Shown here: positions 1 through 5,397 of the stretch, in pieces
Position numbering within the stretch: position 1 is the stretch's first letter
Layout of the letters: the number at the start of each line of letters is the position of its first letter
Source: Candidatus Zixiibacteriota bacterium
GTDB lineage: Bacteria; Zixibacteria; MSB-5A5; GN15; FEB-12
Assembly (NCBI GenBank): GCA_030591625.1
Contig: JAUVAR010000196.1
Location: 1-5,397 of the forward strand
DNA length: 5,397 bases
Reading direction: 5' to 3'
Made by a program: the position numbers and the translations under genes
Notes under the pieces: generated by a model
The model's input: only the letters and a program-made list of their open reading frames with translations
What the model was told of the DNA's origin: nothing
Database searches by the model: none

Positions 1-952
1 CGCCTATGAAAACAAGTCTGTCACCATACGGTTTGTGTGCTGCAGTCACTGCAATTTTAGGCGAACAGCCACATGCATTTTCATTAACGTTATCACCAAG
101 CTGACGTTTAACCGTATCTGAGTTTTCAAACGCCTGAATCAGTTCACGGTCAATTTTGTCACCAAGCATAACAAGGGTGGCACATTCACCTTTTGGTACA
201 ATAGCCGCAAATTCAAGTCTGGGGATATTTAACAGGAAGAGATGCATCGAGTCACCAAAACGTTCCGATATTTCCTTCGCGCCCATATAGTATTCACGAA
301 TCATCGTGCGGGTCAGTTTTGGTGGTTTGTATTTCAATACAGGTGTATCGAACATCTTCAAAGTTGAACCATTGATACCTGCGGAAACAACAAGCAGATC
401 GTACGGTATTTTATCGTGTGTAGCTGAACTTATAATTGGATGTCCGTTGTCCCATGCAACTTCTGTTATTGCTTCAGGAATAATTTTTGCACCATTTTTT
501 TGAGCGAGATTATAAAGGAACCGATCAAAAGAGTCCCATTCTGTTTCTGGTGCTTTCAGGGGACCAGCTCCCCGATGGATTGCTGCGATTCGTTTTTCGC
601 CGACTGGAGTATCTATACGAACGGTACCTGCATCGGTATGAAGGATGTATGCTTCGATTCCCCGTTGTACAACCGTTGAGGGAAGGTTGATTCCATCGGC
701 TGCAAGAGTTTGCACGAGTGATTCCGATACGATACCACCACACATGTTGCAGCCTTTAGGTCCGCGCTTACTGTAGTCTTTTGGTTCAAACAGATGTACT
801 TCAATATCAAGGCCTATACGTTCGGCCATTTCGAGAACAAAATAAGAATAGAGTGCGCCTGCCGTACCAGAGCCCATAACAGCGATTTTGGAACCATCTC
901 GAAGGCTGAGAGTATTAGCAGATTTTTTTTCTTCTGTAAATAGATCGGTCAT
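1..952 (-). CDS. FAD-dependent oxidoreductase, geranylgeranyl reductase/FixC-like fold, C-terminus cut off
   Basis: The first 317 residues are present and the frame runs off the left edge. The N-terminus holds a Rossmann dinucleotide-binding motif, GSGTAG at residues 27-32, and a strand ending in E56 (LFEPKD), as expected for binding the FAD ribose. Next comes a cysteine pair in GCNMCGGIVSES (C68 and C71). A helix of the kind common in FAD oxidoreductases (FDRFLYNLAQKNGA) and the segment YDLLVVSAGINGS follow. Near the edge are a second cysteine pair, CGC (C294 and C296), and RLVFIG, which resembles the start of the second FAD-binding motif. The fold assignment rests on these motifs. The substrate is unknown, and the cysteines suggest a redox or metal role, which is inference. 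The ATG at 952 is the only start codon after the upstream stop; it has no good Shine-Dalgarno, so translation may be coupled to the small membrane-protein gene 30 bases upstream. An alternative is a general NAD(P)/FAD oxidoreductase outside the geranylgeranyl reductase group. Confidence 0.8.
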   Translation of the reverse strand, partial: MTDLFTEEKKSANTLSLRDGSKIAVMGSGTAGALYSYFVLEMAERIGLDIEVHLFEPKDYSKRGPKGCNMCGGIVSESLVQTLAADGINLPSTVVQRGIEAYILHTDAGTVRIDTPVGEKRIAAIHRGAGPLKAPETEWDSFDRFLYNLAQKNGAKIIPEAITEVAWDNGHPIISSATHDKIPYDLLVVSAGINGSTLKMFDTPVLKYKPPKLTRTMIREYYMGAKEISERFGDSMHLFLLNIPRLEFAAIVPKGECATLVMLGDKIDRELIQAFENSDTVKRQLGDNVNENACGCSPKIAVTAAHKPYGDRLVFIG

Positions 953-982
953 ATTTGTCTTTGTGTCTCGATCCTTACTCGA

Positions 983-1195
983 CTAACTCGGTTCCTGTCT
1001 GAGATAAAAAACATAGAGCGGTTTGATATACAAAATTCCGGCCAGACCGACAAACCACCAAATATCGACATCGAGAAGTTCGGGATTTAGTCTTGCTACA
1101 ATCAGAGCGATACACATGGATGCGCCTTGAGCCAGCTTCCAACCAAAGATGCTGAGCCTTCTTGAGCGTTCATTCATAAAATCAATAATTGTCAT
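983..1195 (-). CDS. Small two-helix membrane protein, first gene of the oxidoreductase unit
   Basis: This 70-residue protein has a polar, basic N-terminus (NERSRR, residues 8-13). It has two predicted membrane segments, about residues 18-36 (KLAQGASMCIALIVARL) and 44-65 (DIWWFVGLAGILYIKPLYVF), and a short polar tail (RQEPS). I do not recognise a named family. The arrangement resembles small conserved membrane proteins that accompany larger enzymes. The ATG at 1195 has a weak AGGA about 11 bases upstream. The gene follows a strong promoter and sits 30 bases before the oxidoreductase, so the two are very likely cotranscribed. It could anchor the oxidoreductase at the membrane or pass electrons to a quinone, but nothing in the sequence shows either. 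Position behind a promoter, the hydrophobic pattern and tight linkage argue that it is a real gene and not a chance frame. Confidence 0.72.
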   Translation of the reverse strand: MTIIDFMNERSRRLSIFGWKLAQGASMCIALIVARLNPELLDVDIWWFVGLAGILYIKPLYVFYLRQEPS

Positions 1196-1303
1196 CTGTT
1201 AATTTGTCCTGGTCTCGGTGTCAGTGGTTTCTATTGAACAGTCCTGATACGAACGAGTCGATTATGCCATTTGGCGGCCAGAGCTCGGTTCAATCACATT
1301 ATA

Positions 1304-1332
1304 TTTATACCGCCGAGTGAGAATAAAGTCAA
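1304..1332 (-). promoter_or_regulatory. Sigma70-type promoter for the membrane-protein/oxidoreductase unit
   Basis: Read on the minus strand, TTGACT (1332 to 1327) and TATAAA (1309 to 1304) are separated by exactly 17 bases. Each hexamer differs from the consensus at one base. Transcription should start near 1297, giving a leader of about 100 bases before the ATG at 1195. It is the best promoter-like match in the window and points at the right gene. A second TATAAT lies just downstream (1303 to 1298) but has no suitably spaced -35 box. Confidence 0.65.
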
Positions 1333-1369
1333 GCGGATTACAGATAGTTCGACCTGTGAAGTTGTGTTA

Positions 1370-1385
1370 CAATTATTCATAATTG
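1370..1385. repeat. Short perfect inverted repeat, possible operator
   Basis: The arms are CAATTA and TAATTG with a four-base centre (TTCA). It lies between the divergent promoters, upstream of the possible kinase promoter, where an operator could sit. Arms of six AT-rich bases can easily arise by chance, so this is only a candidate protein-binding site. Confidence 0.2.
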
Positions 1386-1427
1386 AAGATTTACTATTGC
1401 TCAAATAGCAGGAAATATCGATCTTGT

Positions 1428-1436
1428 TGTTATAAG
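1428..1436 (+). promoter_or_regulatory. Possible extended -10 promoter for the kinase gene
   Basis: TGT followed by TATAAG matches the extended -10 pattern (TGN plus a TATAAT-like hexamer). No recognisable -35 box lies 16-18 bases upstream, which extended -10 promoters tolerate. Transcription would begin near 1443 and leave a leader of about 40 bases before the GTG at 1482. That fits the preferred start and would exclude the TTG at 1383. The region is AT-rich, so a chance match is quite possible. Confidence 0.33.
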
Positions 1437-1465
1437 GTTTTTGAACATTTGTCGGAAATTCGATT

Positions 1466-1474
1466 AGGTGGGAG
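1466..1474 (+). promoter_or_regulatory. Shine-Dalgarno that decides the kinase start
   Basis: AGGTGGGAG ends seven bases before the GTG at 1482. It is the only good ribosome-binding site near the start of this reading frame. The alternative TTG at 1383 follows AT-rich sequence with no purine-rich site. Confidence 0.6.
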
Positions 1475-1481
1475 CTGTAGT

Positions 1482-4301
1482 GTGACCTTGGAAAATAATG
1501 ATGACAATAACACCAAACCGCATCTGATATTAACACGCGGTCTTGAGATTAGTCATTATCGCCTGCTGAACAAAATTGGCGCAGGTGGCATGGGTGAAGT
1601 CTGGCTCGCTGAGGACAGCACTCTAAAAAGGTCAATAGCCCTTAAGTTTCTGCCACAACGTCTATCCGACGATGAGGAGTTTCGCCGACGGTTCCTTCGG
1701 GAAGCACGAGCTGCTGCTGCGCTGAATCATCCCAGTATAATTACTATTCATGAAATCTCTGAACATAACGGTCAGCTCTATATTGCGATGGAGTTTCTCG
1801 AAGGAGAATCACTCGAACAAAAACTCACTTCGGAACCGCCCGATTTTGGGTCGTCGATTAATATCATTGTTGCAGTTTGTCAGGGATTGAGCCGTGCCCA
1901 TGAACGTGGGATTCTACATAGAGATATAAAGCCTGATAATATATTCTTGACCCGTGATGGTCAAACCAAGCTGCTTGATTTTGGATTGGCTAAAATTGAT
2001 CTCGACTCACACGAGACCCAGACCGGAGTTGTGATGGGGACAACCAACTATATGTCACCGGAGCAGGGTCAGGGGCACGACGTTGATTTCAGGTCAGATA
2101 TTTTCTCTTTGGGTGTTGTGTTGTACAGGCTCCTGGCCGGAGAGTTACCGTTTCAAAGAAACAATATTCCTGCTACAATTCATGCAATAGTCCACACCGA
2201 ACATCCATCTTTAAGTTCAATCCGACCTGATCTCCCACCTGAGTGTCAAACAATTATCGATCGATTGCTGGCAAAAAAACCTGACGATAGATTTCAAACT
2301 ATCAATGAAGTGATGTCGGCATTGCAGCCGTTTGTGTCATCAACGGTTGGACTTCCATCAATTGCAGCCCCGGTGCCTTCCCGTCCCAAAGCAAAATCGC
2401 TTGGGGTGCTGTACTTGAGAAATCTTGGATCGCCCGATGATGAGTTTTTGAGTTATGGTATTACAGAAGATTTGATTATTGATTTGACTCGCATCGGAAG
2501 TTTGCGCGTAGCTCCAATGCGCAAGATTCTCAAGTACAAAGATTCTGATGCTGAGCCGGAAGAAATTGCCCGGCAACTTGATGTTGGGATGATTCTTGAT
2601 GGTTCGATTCATAAATCTGAAAAGGCTATTAGAGTATCGGCTCAGTTGATTGAGGCGAGTACCGGCGAAAATCTTTGGGCCGACCGTTGGGAAGAGTCAC
2701 CCGATAATTTACCTTCAATCAAGCAGGCGCTTGCAAAGGGAATTAGTTCGGTCCTTGAAGTTGGCACGGTTGTAATGAAACAGGCGGAAGTTGGGCAACC
2801 TCTGGCCCACTCACCCAAGGGGTATGAATTATATCTGCGGGGGAAATACACTTTTGATCGGAAGAAAGATCGTTCGGATATAGATGTTGCTTTGGGTCTC
2901 TATCGTCGTGCTCTGTCTGAAGAAGGGATGCTGGTAGCGGCACGATATGGTATTGCAGAGATTCATATTTATCAGGGTGCGTATGATCAAGCAATAGACG
3001 AGCTGAAGTCGGCTCGTGAAGATGCAATGCGAAAACAGTCTCGTCCTGATGAGGCAGCAATACTCAGGTTGATGGCTCGTGCAAAAACAATGCAGTCAAA
3101 TTGGGATGAAGCGTATGAGTTGGTTGATGAGGCTCGTCGTATTTCGGCTACAATAAATGACCGGGCAGGTGAGGCAGAAGCGATTGGCAGTATGATTGAA
3201 GTCCTTATAAGACGGGCACGCTTTGATGAGACACTAAAATGGTTCGAGCGGGTTGTTGAGATTAGTCTTGATCTTGATGATCTTGATGGAGTTTCTGATG
3301 CGTACAAAAATATGGGAAATACGTATTTTCGAACCGGAGAATATGCCAAAGCTCGTGAGCTCTATGAAAAAGCGATTGGGATTGCAAGGCAAAGAAACAA
3401 CCTGATGCTGGAAGCAAAGTGTACTGCTAATATCGGACTGACACTTTCGCACGCTTGTAAACTTGAGGAAGCGCTTGTTTGCTATGAACGCGCTCTCGAT
3501 ATTTATGACAGGCTCGATGAAAAAGCCGGGACTGCAATTGTGTTTAATAATATTGCATTGATTCATTCGTCCAATGGCAAATACAATGAAGCAGTTGAAA
3601 TGTATGAACAAGCTGCTGAAATTCATGCCGAACTCGGTAACCGTTCGGACTATGCGCTGGTTGGAAGTAATAAAGCACGACTTTTGGCAATCATTGGTGA
3701 GTATGATGATTCTATTGCCGCTGCAAGTGAGGCACTTGATATAGCCGGGGAGTTGGATTATCCATTTGTGAAAAATCTTGCTGAGGATAGTATCGGATAT
3801 GTCTATCAATGCATTGGTGAATACACTCAGGCAGCAATACATTATGATCGCGCACTTACCGTAGCCCGGGAAAAAGGACTCCGTCGCGAGGCGGCACTTG
3901 CTATGATGAATCTCGGTGCTATTTATTATTACTTGCTTGATTACGAAAAGGCAAAAGAGAACTCACATCAGGCGAATGAATTAGCTCATGAACTCGGTGA
4001 AGAATATGCTGGTTTGAAGGCTCAAGCTTATCTGGCGGCTGTTGAAGTCAGACAGGGTCAGGTGGAAAAAGGATTGACTCACTTAAGGGAAGCACTTCAA
4101 AATGATGAACAGTTCGGAGATCCTCGTAACATTTTGGATGCACAACGATTACTTGGCAGTCTGTTGATTGAGACTGGTGCAAATGAAGAAGAAAAGAGTG
4201 AAGGAAAGCAATTGCTTCAACGTGCTCTTGCCTTCGCTATTGAGAAGAATGTAGTTTATGAGGTAGATAAAATAAGCGCCCTGCTTAAACAGGACGCTTA
4301 A
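1482..4301 (+). CDS. Soluble Ser/Thr protein kinase with TolB-like domain and TPR array
   Basis: The protein has 939 residues from the GTG start. Residues 26-284 form a complete Hanks-type kinase domain: glycine loop GAGGMGEV (33-40), catalytic lysine K55 in IALK, helix-C glutamate E74, catalytic loop HRDIKPDN (146-153), DFG (166-168), SPE in place of APE (192-194) and DIFSLGVVLY (206-215). All catalytic residues are present, so it should be active and phosphorylate Ser/Thr. After a Pro/Ala-rich linker, residues 306 to about 425 resemble the TolB-like domain (COG5616): GITEDLIIDLTRIGSLRV, then DGSIHK and TGENLWADRW. From about 447 to the end lie roughly twelve 40-residue TPR units. I see no membrane helix between kinase and sensor parts, where many relatives have one, so it is probably cytosolic. 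The TolB-like and TPR parts likely bind partner proteins or ligands; targets are unknown. It is transcribed alone, divergent from the oxidoreductase unit and convergent with the surface-protein gene. Confidence 0.93.
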   Translation: MTLENNDDNNTKPHLILTRGLEISHYRLLNKIGAGGMGEVWLAEDSTLKRSIALKFLPQRLSDDEEFRRRFLREARAAAALNHPSIITIHEISEHNGQLYIAMEFLEGESLEQKLTSEPPDFGSSINIIVAVCQGLSRAHERGILHRDIKPDNIFLTRDGQTKLLDFGLAKIDLDSHETQTGVVMGTTNYMSPEQGQGHDVDFRSDIFSLGVVLYRLLAGELPFQRNNIPATIHAIVHTEHPSLSSIRPDLPPECQTIIDRLLAKKPDDRFQTINEVMSALQPFVSSTVGLPSIAAPVPSRPKAKSLGVLYLRNLGSPDDEFLSYGITEDLIIDLTRIGSLRVAPMRKILKYKDSDAEPEEIARQLDVGMILDGSIHKSEKAIRVSAQLIEASTGENLWADRWEESPDNLPSIKQALAKGISSVLEVGTVVMKQAEVGQPLAHSPKGYELYLRGKYTFDRKKDRSDIDVALGLYRRALSEEGMLVAARYGIAEIHIYQGAYDQAIDELKSAREDAMRKQSRPDEAAILRLMARAKTMQSNWDEAYELVDEARRISATINDRAGEAEAIGSMIEVLIRRARFDETLKWFERVVEISLDLDDLDGVSDAYKNMGNTYFRTGEYAKARELYEKAIGIARQRNNLMLEAKCTANIGLTLSHACKLEEALVCYERALDIYDRLDEKAGTAIVFNNIALIHSSNGKYNEAVEMYEQAAEIHAELGNRSDYALVGSNKARLLAIIGEYDDSIAAASEALDIAGELDYPFVKNLAEDSIGYVYQCIGEYTQAAIHYDRALTVAREKGLRREAALAMMNLGAIYYYLLDYEKAKENSHQANELAHELGEEYAGLKAQAYLAAVEVRQGQVEKGLTHLREALQNDEQFGDPRNILDAQRLLGSLLIETGANEEEKSEGKQLLQRALAFAIEKNVVYEVDKISALLKQDA
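2820..4292 (+). repeat. Array of about twelve TPR units encoded in the kinase gene
   Basis: The C-terminal half of the kinase repeats with a period of about 40 residues. The longer, MalT-like period differs from the classic 34. Clear units include AYKNMGNTYFRTGEYAKARE, then NNIALIHSSNGKYNEAVEMY, and DSIGYVYQCIGEYTQAAIHY, with the usual small, Gly, Tyr and Ala positions. The middle units (about residues 600-840) fit the pattern best, while the first and last are degenerate. The repeats have diverged at DNA level, so this is an old superhelical binding scaffold and not a recent expansion. Confidence 0.85.
4273..4300. terminator. Hairpin overlapping the kinase stop codon, possible two-way terminator
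   Basis: The arms at 4273-4283 and 4290-4300 pair over 11 positions with one C-A mismatch (4279/4294), around the loop CTTAAA. On the minus strand the stem is followed by TTATTTTATCT, a fair U-rich tract, so it could stop transcription coming from the surface-protein gene. On the plus strand it is followed by AATTATAACTTAG, which is AT-rich but not a real U-tract. The stem includes most of the kinase stop codon and lies in the short gap between convergent genes, where a shared terminator is expected. Confidence 0.55.
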
Positions 4302-4328
4302 ATTATAACTTAGAATTTACTGGACAGT

Positions 4329-5397
4329 TTACCTGTCTTCATCAACCGATTCCCGTTCATTATTTTCTTTATGATTAACATAATCAATCCCGTTCACTTC
4401 TGGTTCTCCAAAAGCGGCTGGATGCAAATACTTTCCCTGCTCTTTAACAGATTTGTTTTGTTCAACACTCATCGGATTTGCAAGAGCGTAGGCATCTTTA
4501 CGAACACCTGTAACCTGCCATGATATTTCCATGCCTGGTTGTCCTCCTGCAATTCTAAAACTATTTCCGCTTACCTTTTGTGCGATATAAACTGGAGCGT
4601 ATCCGCCGATGCAGGTCAACTGATAGCGGAATTCTGTATTGAGCGCATTAAAGTAATCGGGCATTGTTACAACTGCCTCACCGTTACTATTGAGAGATAC
4701 TACACCGTCATAGATGTTTTTCATCTCGGACGATTCAACACATGCATGTTGTAGAGTCATGTTGGATGGATCGAGCGGATGATCGATTTTGAAACTCTTG
4801 CTGCCGGCCGTTAGGGTACCTGTGAAGTGGCCATTGCCAGTAAAGTATCCACCATAATAGGTTGATCCCGACCCAGCCGCATAACCGTAAACTGCATATC
4901 TATTGGCACCTGAACCGACGTATCCGTACACGCCATACGAGGCACCATCGATTCCAGCACTCGCAATTCCATATGCTCCGATATATGAGGCGGATCCGGC
5001 ACCAGAGCATGTCGAGTATGAACCTCGGTAGCCACCTTCAAAATAGCCACCATAGCCATAATTGTCAGCTGGAGTACATTCGCCGTAAACTGCAGTGGCA
5101 TCATAGTTACCAGAATTATTGTGGATAGCTTGTACAACACGAGTCAATCCTGTCGGATTATTAGCCTCAAAGTTGCCGGCATAATATTCGGAAGTTGATT
5201 TGGCGTGAAGTGCGCCATCTGGCGCGTTGGTGCCTATTCCAACACCTCCATCGGCGAATACGATAAACTGGTTATTATCAGATGTGTAAATTGGGTCGAA
5301 TAATTGATTCATGTCCGACCAGATGAAGGAGCCATCATGATCAGCTTGAGCATTTGTACCGGCTGCGAACGAATAGTTTCCTTCAGCTGAATTGCCA
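4329..5397 (-). CDS. Surface or fibre-like protein, N-terminus cut off
   Basis: The last 355 residues are present. The frame continues past the right edge, so the Met at 5312 is internal and not the start. Order of parts: residues 1-28 (NYSFAAGTNAQADHDGSFIW) resemble a repeat from YadA-like head domains. Residues 43-65 (NQFIVFADGGVGIGTNAP) match a linker common in large bacterial surface and tail-fibre-like proteins. Residues 102-195 are rich in Gly, Tyr and Ser with recurring AVYG and GGYF units. Residues 199 to about 310 (KSFKIDHPLDP, then MPDYFNALN, then SWQVTGVRKDAY) form a C-terminal module that I recall as widespread in predicted surface proteins of environmental bacteria. The charged tail ends in VDEDR. 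There is no C-terminal beta-barrel anchor, so it is not a classical trimeric autotransporter. Export is inferred, since the signal peptide would lie outside the window. A carbohydrate-, cell- or self-binding role is possible but unproven. Confidence 0.75.
   Translation of the reverse strand, partial: GNSAEGNYSFAAGTNAQADHDGSFIWSDMNQLFDPIYTSDNNQFIVFADGGVGIGTNAPDGALHAKSTSEYYAGNFEANNPTGLTRVVQAIHNNSGNYDATAVYGECTPADNYGYGGYFEGGYRGSYSTCSGAGSASYIGAYGIASAGIDGASYGVYGYVGSGANRYAVYGYAAGSGSTYYGGYFTGNGHFTGTLTAGSKSFKIDHPLDPSNMTLQHACVESSEMKNIYDGVVSLNSNGEAVVTMPDYFNALNTEFRYQLTCIGGYAPVYIAQKVSGNSFRIAGGQPGMEISWQVTGVRKDAYALANPMSVEQNKSVKEQGKYLHPAAFGEPEVNGIDYVNHKENNERESVDEDR
4812..5093 (-). repeat. Gly/Tyr-rich AVYG and GGYF repeats within the surface protein
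   Basis: Residues 102-195 of the visible protein contain AVYG, YGYGGYFEGG, IGAYG, YGVYGYVGSG, YAVYGYAAGSG and YYGGYFTGNG. Spacing is roughly 13-20 residues and the DNA copies are not identical. Such short Gly-Tyr turns are typical of stacked beta-structures in fibre shafts and heads. The exact fold cannot be told from sequence alone. Confidence 0.65.

Larger units (their letters stand above)
1196..1481. other. Divergent intergenic region
   Basis: This stretch of just under 300 bases separates the minus-strand membrane-protein/oxidoreductase unit from the plus-strand kinase. It holds the minus-strand promoter at 1304-1332 with its leader of about 100 bases, a possible plus-strand extended -10 element at 1428-1436, an AT-rich palindrome at 1370-1385 and the kinase Shine-Dalgarno at 1466-1474. 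The kinase frame is open back to 1383, but the 33 extra residues are rich in Cys, Tyr and Arg and unlike a kinase N-terminus, so I treat that part as untranslated. I saw no riboswitch-like fold or RNA gene. Confidence 0.6.

Noticed and set aside
306..690. Plus-strand open frames of 65-79 codons opposite the oxidoreductase
   Set aside because: The minus frame carries continuous flavoprotein motifs across the same bases; the plus frames overlap one another and show no domain.
1298..1303. TATAAT on the minus strand as the -10 box
   Set aside because: Its distance to TTGACT would be 23 bases, too long; the overlapping TATAAA at 1304-1309 gives the ideal 17.
3267..3287. Short direct repeat with three copies of CTTGAT
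   Set aside because: It encodes an Asp/Leu-rich turn between two TPR units. It is too short and too easily explained by codon repetition to be a functional repeat.
2743..3349. Two overlapping minus-strand open frames of 105 and 120 codons
   Set aside because: Both are antisense to the TPR region, show low-complexity Ser/Arg or His/Leu-rich translations, and have no convincing ribosome-binding site.
3234..3842. A 202-codon open frame on the minus strand inside the kinase gene
   Set aside because: It is antisense to clear TPR repeats, and its protein looks random (rich in Ile, Ser, Cys, Phe) with no domain. It follows from the codon use of the real gene.
4811..5140. Open frames of 109 codons (minus) and 88 codons (plus) within the surface-protein repeat region
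   Set aside because: They are by-products of the Gly/Tyr-rich repeat coding sequence and give Met/His-rich translations with no family resemblance.
4329..5397. Classical trimeric autotransporter adhesin
   Set aside because: The C-terminus lacks the beta-barrel anchor and has a different conserved module, so only head-like similarity is supported.

Overview
The window looks like chromosomal DNA of moderate GC content from a free-living, probably uncultured bacterium. Two things point loosely to the FCB-like candidate phyla (Zixibacteria, Marinimicrobia, KSB1 and similar). One is a large Ser/Thr protein kinase fused to a TolB-like domain and a long TPR array. The other is a surface protein ending in a C-terminal module that I recall from such genomes. 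This placement is inference from protein style; no marker gene is present.

Layout. Positions 1-1195 hold a two-gene minus-strand unit. A 70-residue predicted membrane protein (983-1195) comes first. It is followed 30 bases later, in the same reading frame, by an FAD-dependent oxidoreductase (from 952, running off the left edge). A good sigma70-type promoter (TTGACT, 17-base spacer, TATAAA; 1304-1332) drives this unit, with a leader of about 100 bases. Positions 1196-1481 are a divergent intergenic region that also carries a weaker plus-strand extended -10 element and a small AT-rich palindrome. Positions 1482-4301 encode the kinase on the plus strand. I prefer a GTG start with a clear Shine-Dalgarno over a longer frame opening with TTG at 1383. 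Positions 4302-4328 are a very short convergent gap, and a hairpin overlapping the kinase stop codon could serve as a terminator for both sides. Positions 4329-5397 hold the C-terminal 355 residues of a minus-strand surface or fibre-like protein whose N-terminus lies beyond the right edge.

How the parts relate. The oxidoreductase and the small membrane protein look like a functional pair, plausibly a membrane-associated flavoprotein redox unit. The kinase is transcribed alone and should be a soluble signalling protein whose TolB-like and TPR regions offer protein-binding surfaces. The surface protein is convergent with it, and nothing in the sequence ties the two functionally. No mobile element, CRISPR array, tRNA or rRNA was seen. 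I found no clearly new multi-gene system. The least explained items are the Cys-rich oxidoreductase with its small membrane partner and the fibre-like surface protein.
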